From: Hydnum rufescens UP504
Taxonomy: Eukaryota; Basidiomycota; Agaricomycetes; Cantharellales; Hydnaceae
Direction of reading: 5' to 3'
DNA length: 15,434 bases
Assembly: GCA_014904985.1 (NCBI GenBank)
Contig: MU129017.1
Span: 2,709 to 18,142, forward strand
The translations under genes were made by a program, and so were the position numbers. The notes below the pieces were generated by a model. The model saw nothing but the letters and a program-made list of their open reading frames with translations. It did not search any database and was not told where the DNA came from. Shown in pieces: positions 7,677-15,434 of this stretch (its first letter is position 1; the number at the start of each line of letters is the position of its first letter).

Positions 7677-7796
7677 ATCCTGAACCAGAACCCGCATAAA
7701 CCCCAACCACAACCGCCGAATAACACGCCACAAACAAAAACCGTGAACGAGGCCCCACAAACGAAAACCCGCACCCTTGAGGGAGTGCCAAAATGG

Positions 7797-8193
7797 AGTG
7801 GGTGTGTGGTGCTACTACGTCCTTTTTTTTTTTTTGAGATGTACTGATGAGACTAACCCAGGGTGGGTGTGTTTATTTTACTAATAAATAAATAAATAAA
7901 TAAATAAACAAGTCAATAAGAACAAAACAGGGTATAATATAGTGATAATCAATAAATAAATAATTATAAATGGAACATATTATCCCCGATAAGCCCATAT
8001 GGCCCACTGCAAGTCTGAGATTCTCTAAGTCCCAGCTTCGGCCAATTTTCGCCCAATTTTCTGCCATTTCGGCCAATTCTGGGAGGCCCATGAAAGACCA
8101 AATTGGCCGAAATAGTGATGGGACCTACTTAGGTACCATTATCTGCCCGGAAGTGGTACCTAACTGGGTAGGCTTAGATGACTGACCAAGGTG
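7797..8193 (-). repeat. Dispersed repeat 'Y', copy 2 (inverted)
   Basis: Reverse complement of 156-576. It sits between block 2 and block 3, which overlap in the array (both contain the equivalent of 3395-3743), so this is not a clean insertion with a short target duplication. Its left end begins inside an H1 palindrome, with only the GAGTGGGTGTGTGG arm present. Confidence 0.75.
7883..7908. repeat. TAAA microsatellite
   Basis: Six or more AAAT/TAAA units, the counterpart of the TTTA run in the other copy of repeat Y. Confidence 0.85.
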
Positions 8194-8895
8194 CACAAAC
8201 AACCCCCACAAATGAAACTGCCATACAACCTGCCGTATGTATGAACTGGAGTACAGGGCCCTAGTACCCCACACCCACTGCAGTAGGTGTGGGGTACTGC
8301 AAGGTATGTTTCTTTTTCTGTTTCTTTTCTTTTTTACTCTTGTGGCACAAAAAGAGCAGCATAAGCTGCTCTTTTTGCCCTGCATTACTGTTAAACTAAT
8401 GTTTTGTTTTTAATTTCTCTAGATCCTGAACCAGAACCCACATAAACCCCCAACCACAAATCTGCTGAATAACACACCGCAAACAAAAACCATGAACGAG
8501 GCCCCACAAACGAAAACCCACACCCTTGAGGAAGTGCCAAATGGAACTGGCCCCAACTGGGGCATACTGTATGAACCCCACCTGCTGTGGCAGGTGTGGT
8601 GGGTATATGCAGGTGCATGACCTGCAGGAACCATGCTCCCCTGTGGTGGCAGACCCTGGGGGGGGGGATAATGTATATAGCATGATATGTATATAATAAT
8701 AGTAGTAATAATAATAAATAAATATATAATCTAGCACAGCCATGGATTGGCTGAAACGAATTGGAATGGCTGTATTTTGGCAGTACAGCTTTTTGATCAT
8801 CACTTGACATCAAACCTGATTTCAGCCATTTAGGCCTACCTAAATCATCAATGTGTCCCTCCTTTTAAGGTCCCTCTATATGGCTGACCAGGCTG
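8193..8895 (+). repeat. Cassette block 3 (unit D and its tail)
   Basis: Third copy, matching 3395-4021. It carries one cassette and then the tail with GAACCCCACCTGCTG, a C/G run, TAATAATAAT microsatellite and GATCATCACTTGACATC. It is more diverged from block 1 than block 2 is, mainly by substitutions and small insertions rather than single-base losses. It ends at CCAGGCTG, where copia sequence begins. Confidence 0.85.
8304..8422 (+). repeat. Cassette D, third copy
   Basis: 119 nt from CAAG|GTATGT to TTTCTCTAG. The stem GCACAAAAAGAGCAGC / GCTGCTCTTTTTGCC starts at 8345 with an ATAA loop. The upstream H1 palindrome is CCCCACACC...GGTGTGGGG (about 8263-8294) with changed inner bases. Confidence 0.77.
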
Positions 8896-8896
8896 T

Positions 8897-9420
8897 ATCT
8901 GGTACCTAGCAACCACAAAGGATTTCAGTCTAACCTACAGATTAAAACAACATGACCTATTTGGATATATGGATGCAGATGGGGTGACACAGGAGTACCA
9001 TCATGCTATTACAGGTTATGCTTACCTGATTGACAGAGGAACAGTCTCCTGGAGCTCCTGAAAACAAGAGCTAATTACACTCTCAACAGCAGAGGCCAAA
9101 TATGTTGTGGCAACTCAGACAGCCAAAGAAGGCATTTGGCTAAGAGGCCTAATTGCCAAAATTTTCCATACTCAACTCAAAGCCATGACTTTATATTGTG
9201 ATAATCAAGCCACATTAAAACTTGCAATGGGTGACAATTATCACACCCAGACAAAGCATATCAACATCTGTTTCCATTTCATCCAGAGACAGTTAAAGAT
9301 GGAACTTTCAACTTGGTTTATTGTCCCATGGAGACAATGATGGCTGACATTTTGACAAAGGCACTCAGGGCCACAAAATCAAATTTTCACACTGAAGGCC
9401 TTGGACTATGTCATGCTTGA
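8897..9420 (+). pseudogene. pol: Ty1/copia Pol C-terminus (RNase H), broken
   Basis: The frame from about 8900 reads LKQHDLFGYMDADG, then ITGYAYLIDRGTVSWSS. It continues ELITLSTAEAKY, WLRGLIAKIF, LYCDNQATLKLA and TKHINI. These are the conserved blocks of copia RNase H, including the catalytic D of DAD, the E of STAEA and the D of CDNQA. A TGA at 9059-9061 replaces the usual lysine after SWSS. A frame change near 9290 is needed to reach the normal ending VYCPMETMMADILTKAL...GLGLCHA and the final TGA at 9418. Everything upstream of the last Pol portion is missing and cassette block 3 abuts it, so the element cannot be autonomous. Confidence 0.9.
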
Positions 9421-9427
9421 GGGGGAG

Positions 9428-9874
9428 TGTTGGAGTGAATGGATATGGAAGTGGCCAGGTACAACATCAGAGACAAGCGCGACCCCTGTGAGGCTATGCT
9501 GATGACCTCGCCAATTGTCAATCCGCCAATCTAGCTAAAACCTGTAGCCAAGTTTCACCAGTGATCTTTTACCTCTTTGTTTTGCTGGCACCACCAGCAG
9601 TCAGACATTCTTTTCTTTTCCTCAGTCCATTTTCATGTGCTCTTTACCCTCATGTAAATACTATAAAAGTCAGGCTTAGGCCCTCCAAATATTAAGGACT
9701 TCTCTCTGTGTTCTTCCTGCCATTACTGCTTAATTCACCTGGGCGACTCGAGCCTCGCCGGTCTACCGAATTCATCCTCACCCGCTTAGTAATCAGGGGG
9801 AGTTCTTCTCGCTCAAATACCGTAACTCTCACTAGGCACAAAATAAATTGCCAATGCACTCAAATTAGTCAACA
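9428..9874 (+). mobile_element. Copia LTR, 447 bp
   Basis: It begins TGTTGGAG right after the polypurine tract GAGGGGGAG that follows the pol stop. It ends TAGTCAACA, giving matched five-base ends TGTTG...CAACA. It contains a TATA box near the middle. The bases straight after it (GGTGGCCAGAG) resemble a primer-binding site for initiator methionine tRNA, which would normally follow a 5' LTR. It may therefore be shared with, or have been followed by, a second element. Confidence 0.75.
9662..9668 (+). promoter_or_regulatory. TATA box in copia LTR
   Basis: TATAAAA in the context TACTATAAAAGT, within the LTR and upstream of a CT-rich stretch (TCTCTCTGTGTTC). The position fits the LTR promoter. 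Confidence 0.5.
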
Positions 9875-10010
9875 GGTGGCCAGAGAGTTAGAAACTTACT
9901 CTTATCTGTTGGAAAGTAAGTTTAATTTGGTTGGATTGCGGGACGGGGTCCTGGGCACAAATCATTTCAGACCCAAATGATCTGTGGTCAAAAAAATTTT
10001 ACACCTACCT
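9875..10010. other. Short unassigned stretch after the LTR
   Basis: It starts with a primer-binding-site-like GGTGGCCAGAG. A frame read through here has no recognised Gag features. Confidence 0.4.
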
Positions 10011-10239
10011 TTACAGCTGGTAAAATATCAATAGGCAGTTTTCAATTTTTCACATGGTGGGGCCTGTGGGAAGATTTGCATTTGGTCGGTGCTACCCAAA
10101 TGCTATGTGTTTTGCAAACTGCCTATCAATATTTTTTACAGCTCATAAAATATATGTAGAGCGGAAGGCTGTGGCCGCAATGGAGCTATCCGAATGAGAA
10201 GAATTCGAAAGTGCTCTACATATATTTTATCAGCTGTAA
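10011..10239. mobile_element. Two overlapping hairpins resembling a MITE
   Basis: One inverted repeat pairs 10015-10041 with 10116-10143, sharing GATAGGCAGTTT-like and AGCTG(G/T)TAAAATAT-like parts. A second, much better one pairs 10136-10162 with 10213-10239: 27-bp arms TTACAGCT...GTAGAGC with one mismatch around a 50-base loop. The word TTACAGCTG plus TAAAATAT therefore occurs three times. Terminal inverted repeats without an ORF fit a miniature inverted-repeat element, perhaps one copy nested in another. No target duplication was established. Confidence 0.55.
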
Positions 10240-10441
10240 CCTGCACCCTGAATTGCCACGCGGGCCTGGAATAGAACTAAATGCCTCAGTGTGCTGCGCC
10301 GGCCTTGAGTGATGATATATGGAAAATATCCCCCTGTCAAAGTCTTGTTTAAACTTGGAAACTGGATGTCCAGTTGATCCTTGCTCTGACCCTATATCTC
10401 TGGGAAGAACAGCCTTAACTCCCGGCCCTCATATCGTTCGA

Positions 10442-12867
10442 ATGTCGTTCATCAATGACACCTGGTATGGACCTGAGAAAATCATGCTCGCCATCGATAT
10501 CGGAACGACCTACAGTGCGGTGTCCTACTCCTATCTCTATAAAGGTTGGATATCATTGTTGGAGTCAAGGATCAACTACTTATGCCATGGATGTAACAGG
10601 TGGTCCAAGATCGATAACGTCGGTATCTAATTGGCCTGACCAACGAAGACAAGCGGGTGAACCAAAGGTCCCAACCCTGATATGGTATGATCAAGACAAG
10701 AAGGTGAGAGGCTTTAACACAGAGACTATTCTTCTCATTCGGAAATGTCCTTTAGCCCGTAAGGCATGGTGCCTCCGCGCTTGTTGCGAATGCCATGGAA
10801 GCAAAGGAAAATGGATGGCAATTGGCAAAGCTCTTTAAGCTGAATCTGCATCCAGAGACCATGAGATCGGAACATCAACTCAAGACTTCAGGTATTTCGA
10901 TTGATCAACGAACTATCCCATAGCGAGATTCAGTGATTCACCGTCAGATCTACCGGATGGGATCCCTCTCACCCAGATCTACTCCGACTTCATTCAGTAT
11001 TTGCTACAACATACCCGTCACTTCTTCGAGACCCGCGTCGTCGAAGGGGAGTCAGTGTGGAATAACCATATAAATTCCGCAGATATCATCATTACACATC
11101 CGAATGGTTGGGGAATACACGAACAAGACGTGTTGCGGAAAGCCGCAATCTCAGCTGGATGTCCAGACCCGACGAAAACGACAGCCCACATTCACTTCCT
11201 TACTGAAGCAGAAGCATCTGTTCATTTTTGCATGCTCAAGGCCAACATCGGCTCGGACTGGCTAAAGGTTCGCGATGTTGGTCTCGGTATGATGTATATG
11301 TTGAAGCAAGCCTGACGGCATCTTTTTATTCATGCAATAGCCAGGAGTGCAATTTGTAGTTTGTGACGCTGGCGGCTCAACAGTCGATATCACAACGTAC
11401 GAAGTCACCAGAACGAATCCATCCCTTCTCCTGGAAGAGAAAAGAGCCTCGGCATGTGCGTTAATTCCAGCAGCCGCTGGCAGATGATATAATTACGGGG
11501 TTATTTGGGTCAGGTATCCAGGCTGGAGCGATTTTCATTGACGAGGCCGCTACAGGGCATCTCCGGCGTCTCCTCTCCAATCCAGAGTGGGTGGCCTATG
11601 CCAAATTTGACAATAGTGATATCGAGGACTCCATTCGCCGCGGAATAGAAAACTTCGACTTCGAAAAGAAATCGTTCGGCCCGAGAGATGGACTGAGGCT
11701 CGAAGTGGTGAGCAGTCGCTTCAAATATGAGGCAAATGGGCTGCAGATTCGACGCGGCGAATTACTATTGAGCCAGGGAGTGATGTCCATCTTCCCCCTT
11801 CCCAGACAGATCTTAACATGGTTTCGTCCATATTTTCAGTAGCACGGTTGCCTCCTTTTTTGACCCTTGCGTCGACATGATTGTGGTCGCCTTGAAGGGG
11901 CAAATCATGACGTTGGATATCAATGTAAGGACTCAATATACACCCACCACTGCACTCGTTTAAGTGTAGGAATCTGCAAACAGCACATTCTTCTTGTCGG
12001 CGGTTTTGGCGAGAGCCCGTACTTGCGACAAAAACTCATCCATACCATGGCTAATGAGAACCGCCAAATTACCATTGCGAACGACTTGACGTAAGATTCG
12101 ATCTCTCGGCCTCGGGTTAATTACTTAAGAGGGGGTTCCCCTCAGAGCGAAAGCGGTTGCGGAAGGCGCGCTGGTATGGGGGACTCAGCCAAGTGTCAAT
12201 TCCCGCGCTTGCAGATTCTCTTATGGTATATCAGCACGCGATATATATCATCCTGACGACGAGGAACACAAAGGTCGCGATATAGTTCGCTCGCTAGATG
12301 GTAAAAATCGGGTGGATTATGTATGGTCTCCAATTGTGGCTAGAGTAAGCTTGATTGATATTTAGGTTGGTGAACTCACATCCGCTCTGGATCTCCTTAT
12401 GATTTGCCTAGGGCCAGGTTATCAAAGCCAAGGAAATGTCCTCAAGGGAATAATAATACCCTACCCCTCCAAAAATCCCGAGCTTGAGGATTTTTCTGTG
12501 TGGCTGTATGCAATTACGATACGGACCGAAGTTCCCCTCAAATTCACTCACGATCCACAGGGTAAATTTCATGCCTCAACTACATCATCGACCTCAGCTA
12601 GAATTTCTTGAAAGCCTCGAGGTTAAGAAGTGTTTCTCCTAGTGTGCGGAGCTTCATCCGCGGAATCTTCAGTAGTATGTCTGAGGCCTCCTTGAACAGA
12701 AAACCGGGTCCAAAGGGTTGTGTTCTGGAGACTTGATTTCAGTGTCCAGGGATTGAGTTTCGGCGGTGTCGAGGTTGCAGCCGCACGTTGAATGGGTCGA
12801 GAAGGTGGGCAGCCTGAACTGCCCGGAAAACCTTCACAGTCTCACGCGGCGTGGCATGTGTTTGTAG
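10442..12867 (+). CDS. Hsp70-like ATPase (HSPA12-type), multi-exon, probably broken
   Basis: Start ATG at 10442 (MSFINDTWYG). Proposed exons: 10442-10544, 10600-10703, 10756-10891, 10924-11286, 11345-11455, 11514-11779, 11840-11924, 11984-12090, 12146-12344, and 12412 onward. Actin/Hsp70 ATPase motifs appear in order: phosphate 1 MLAIDIGTTYSAVSYSYL, phosphate 2 FVVCDAGGSTVDITTYEV, adenosine motif HILLVGGFGESPYLRQKL. Family-typical FKLNLHP, SADIIITHPNGWG, STVASFFDPCVDMIV, AVAEGALVWGTQPSV and ELEDFSVWLYA follow. Most introns are 52-67 nt with GT...AG ends and keep the frame. Breaks: the join at 11779/11840 is out of phase, TAA at 12451 needs a frame change to reach PELEDFSVW, and the last part (GLSFGGVEVAAAR) hits a stop. 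One intron would be only 32 nt (10892-10923). Either a pseudogene or a gene with assembly indels. Family members are abundant in agaricomycetes, and their cellular role is not established. Confidence 0.8.
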
Positions 12868-14089
12868 GTGTCACCAGGCGTGGCAAAGTGTGGTATTTTC
12901 CACGGAGGACTTGAGCCTTGAATATCCCACACCACATGGTGCTACGTATAGAGGTAAAATCGAATTGTGACTCATTATCTCAATATCCTTCTGAATTCAA
13001 AGTTCTGCAAGCGCTTGACCCCCCCAACACCCTTGTCGGCTTATCCTTACTACTGCGTTCGGTGACATCGGTCTGCTGGGGGATAAACATAGAGCCAGTC
13101 CCCGGGATTTTTCCTTTCATTTTTCCCAAGCTCCATTCACGTAAAACTTGTAATTATGGGGATCTCTCATCTTCATGACCCTGTCAATAATGAATAACGT
13201 GGATAATCAGTACTGGGTTATTATCAATCCGTGGCGATAACATTCTCTTTCATTTTCTATTGCCTTCTTGACAACTCTTGAGACACTTAATATACCATCA
13301 TTCTCACACCAGTAGATTAAAGCATACAACCAGGGGCACTGGTAAACGTAGGCTACAATAAAATTGTGCCCACATCAAAGAGAGGGGTTTGCAGCTTCTC
13401 GCCTAAGGTCTCACGTTCCCTTGCGGTACATCCTAACAGGTGGAATGAAAGGAAGAGGAAAGCGGACGGGAAGAAAGTGGTCGGTGCTTAAATGGGTTCC
13501 AATCAAGATGGAAGTCACGTGCAGTACGTCAGAATCAATTGGGGTTCATCGCCTTTGCTGGGTGATGGCATGATTTTGATATTAGAAACCATGGGAGTGG
13601 AGTGAGGGTGAAAGAGGCGTGGCCTTGGAGAGAGAGAGAACATTAAGATTAACGTGGGCCGGGACCCTGGCCAGGGGCCGGCTGACGGGGCGCTGTGACC
13701 ACCAATGAAGGATGGAAGGACACTGAGCAAGAAGTGAATCCCAAGCAAGGAGTTAACGACATTCGCGCCTAAGATGCGATTCCTGTGTTGAAAGGATGAT
13801 TTTTGTGCGCGTTCGCCTGGCCAAGGTTGCTGCATCACCAGATGAACGTTATGAAGAAACAGGCCGTCGGATCGTAAATCTAGGAAATTGTCTTACTATA
13901 CAGACAGGCAAAGCCCGTATCCTGAAGGTGTCCTCGTACGATGAGTCACCAATCATTCCTCTGAAGGGGGGGCGTTGATCTTACTATAGAATCCAAGTTG
14001 TTTAATTGGAGATAGGAGCGAGGCACGGAGATATGCAAAGGATCTAAATCCACAGAGGTACGTAAAGACGCTGCCTGCCCGGAGTTTTC
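12868..14089. other. Stretch without a recognised gene
   Basis: Several short ORFs exist (12918-13178, 13364-13573, 13515-13838 minus, 13796-13978), none with a recognisable domain or clear splice support. A CT-rich tract on the minus strand (13626-13645) resembles one at 14550-14570 and is followed by similar words. The end of the Hsp70-like gene may extend slightly into the start of this region. Confidence 0.4.
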
Positions 14090-14841
14090 CCAGGAGAAAA
14101 TCACAAAATTACCACTGGATGAGGAGGGAAGAATGGGGCATAAATGGCGGCGAAAATGGTCAACAGCAGACTGTATCATGAATGTCAATTAAGGACACCC
14201 ACGGAATTAGAACATTTTGCACATACCTCGATCGCCAGGCCCCCAGGCGCGGGCCAGATCGGAAAGCCAAACAGTAAAAGAGAACAAGAAGAAACCGCAC
14301 GGCCATAAGTGTATCTGAGGGGGTCAAAAATATGAAGAATTGAAAGGTTCCATTGTAGAAGTGGAATCGATCATACGTCTTGGAACCGAAAGGCACTTGG
14401 GTGTTCAAGCTGATCATGGCATAGGAGAGCGCCCAGCGGGATGTACATTAGTACTGGGCAAGGAATTTTCCTATAGAAAACTTCCTTTGTCGGGAAGGAA
14501 GCGAATGGGCTTTCAATTGTCCTCCGTCCGAGGAGACCCGCCCATTGTCCTAGAGAGAGAAAGAGAGAAGATCAGTCAACGTCGGGCGGAATGTGGTGCC
14601 AATAAACAAGAAGGGAGCCATACGGGCATAAGCAAAATAATTGAGTAAATGTCCCCGACGAGGTGAGTTGCTTGGGCAGTATAATGTACGGCCGGCAAAT
14701 TGAGAGGGAGTAGAGGAATACGTCCGAGATGGTTTTGAGGGGCCCCAGGCGCGCCCTGCATCGGCGGTCCACATTTCCCCTGCCTGCTGGAGAAAAAATT
14801 ACTGTTGCAGTGTACTTGGGAGGAAGTTTGGCGGAGGGCAA
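14090..14841 (-). CDS. Candidate spliced membrane-protein gene, unrecognised
   Basis: Evidence is from splicing pattern and hydropathy only. On the minus strand, 14226-14171 is a 56-nt segment from GTATGT to ATACAG. Joining across it extends a hydrophobic frame (FQFFIFLTPSDTLMAVRFLL, then VLFYCLAF, then SLLLTIFAAIYAPFF) that otherwise stops. A second possible intron, 14623-14550, runs from GTATGG through a GACTGAT branch and a long CT tract to CTCTCTAG. Upstream frames at 14841-14572 and 14774-14550 contain LFCLCPYGSLLVYW and MAPFLFIG, also hydrophobic. Phases of the upstream exons were not resolved and the start is uncertain. Polytopic fungal membrane enzymes are one possibility, but no diagnostic motif is seen. 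Confidence 0.25.
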
Positions 14842-14927
14842 AGTGTTAGGAGAGCTTGTGTGAGTATGGCACGAATAGTTGCCCCGTTCGTTGCGTGCTT
14901 GGGTTATAGTAGAGTGTGATGCTGCAG

Positions 14928-14937
14928 GTATTTATAC
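14928..14937 (-). promoter_or_regulatory. Possible TATA box, minus strand
   Basis: GTATAAATAC on the minus strand lies about 90 bp upstream of the first hydrophobic frame of the candidate gene at 14090-14841. Spacing and orientation fit a promoter. No other promoter signal supports it. Confidence 0.3.
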
Positions 14938-15434
14938 GAAGATCACCATTCTCCCGTGCCGTGATGAAGAGCAGCGGTTGCCAACCGCTATGGATAATTG
15001 GGGGAAAGGCACTTCGAAATTATGGTAAGAAATTGGATACGACGAGGCGGTGCTCACCCATGAACGACAAGCCATGCTGGTTTCGTCGATGACAAGGTTT
15101 TGGCGAACTTGGCCATCCGAGAATGACCTTGGCGTGGTCATCGGATATCATCCCAATTTTGGTATTTGTTGCGCGGTTTGACTGTTGGGCTTGGAATGCA
15201 CTCGATCGCCAAGTCCCAAAGATTCACTTCATCCTGGGTCAATAAAACGGGCGTGCAAAAAACTTGGAAAAATCTCGTTGGTGTGCAAACGACCCCTCAG
15301 GTAGAGCCGGGTCTTGAACGAAAATGAATTATCTGGACTTAGCGAGGGCAAAATATGCTGGACCTTACAGGGCCGTCCATATAAAGATAACGTTCACATG
15401 ATTGTTCTTTTAATCATGAATCCTTGATGAAGAG
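14938..15434. other. Stretch without a recognised gene
   Basis: Only one short minus-strand ORF (14932-15141) lies here and it has no recognisable domain. A plus-strand CATATAAAG near 15379-15387 could be a TATA box for something beyond the window, which is speculation. Confidence 0.35.

Larger units (their letters stand above)
6372..7796 (+). repeat. Cassette block 2, direct copy of block 1
   Basis: It matches 2297-3743 throughout, with the same four cassettes. It differs by many single-base losses, such as AAACAAACCC for AAACAAAACCC and CTGCTTTTTG for CTGCTCTTTTTG, plus a few gains. The joint at 7796/7797 enters an inverted copy of repeat Y. The loss-heavy pattern is what uncorrected long-read sequence looks like, but decay of an old copy is also possible. 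Confidence 0.9.

Noticed and set aside
7797..8193. Repeat Y copy 2 as a simple transposon insertion
   Set aside because: Its flanks are two overlapping parts of the array (both include the equivalent of 3395-3743) instead of one sequence split with a short duplication.
9107..9340. Independent 77-residue gene starting at ATG 9107
   Set aside because: The methionine is internal to copia RNase H; homology continues upstream through the stop at 9059 and downstream in another frame.
10319..10441. Longer N-terminus of the Hsp70-like gene from ATG 10319
   Set aside because: The extra 41 residues show no family similarity, while the ATG at 10442 gives the usual short lead before the phosphate-1 motif.
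13515..13838. 107-residue minus-strand ORF
   Set aside because: No recognised domain, no clear splice signals of its own, and composition typical of intergenic sequence.

Overview
The window looks like repeat-rich nuclear DNA of a filamentous fungus, most likely an agaricomycete basidiomycete. Three things point there. A degenerate Ty1/copia pol end is of the type common in mushroom-forming fungi. A Ty3/gypsy gag remnant is present. An Hsp70-like (HSPA12-type) gene at 10442-12867 is cut by many GT...AG introns, mostly 52-67 nt. No bacterial gene, tRNA or rRNA was recognised. The species call is inference.

Layout. 1-576 holds inverted copies of pieces found again at 6219-6372 and 7797-8193, followed by small CACACCC/GGGTGTG hairpins to about 680. 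789-926 is a minus-strand intron-like hairpin cassette. 1080-1457 is a small ORF with one membrane segment and a proline-rich tail. 1490-2296 is a probable gypsy LTR or leader plus a broken gag. 2297-4600 is an array of intron-like cassettes. 5215-6300 is a diverged tandem repeat of about 287 bp. 6372-7796 and 8193-8895 are further copies of parts of the cassette array. 8897-9874 is the end of a dead copia element plus an LTR. 10011-10239 holds two nested hairpins resembling a MITE. 10442-12867 is the Hsp70-like gene, and 12868-15434 is mostly unrecognised.

The most unusual structure is the cassette family. Twelve segments of 88-119 nt begin with a GT donor (GTATGT, GTGAGT, GTATTT, GTAATT and similar). 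Most carry a strong 13-16 bp stem built on AAAAAGAGCAGC / GCTGCTCTTTTT. They have a TACTAAC-like branch site 18-26 nt before the end and finish in TAG or CAG. A second, different palindrome (CACACC...GGTGTG) usually lies just upstream of the donor. Stem arms change in a paired way between copies. One cassette is in the opposite orientation, and two rearrangement junctions fall at or inside the upstream palindrome. This suggests an introner-like family, meaning repeated elements that look like spliceosomal introns, arranged in blocks rather than scattered singly in genes.

The transposon genes are broken by stops or frameshifts. Block 2 differs from block 1 by many one-base losses, so uncorrected assembly error is a real alternative to decay, and the same caveat applies to the frame breaks in the Hsp70-like gene.
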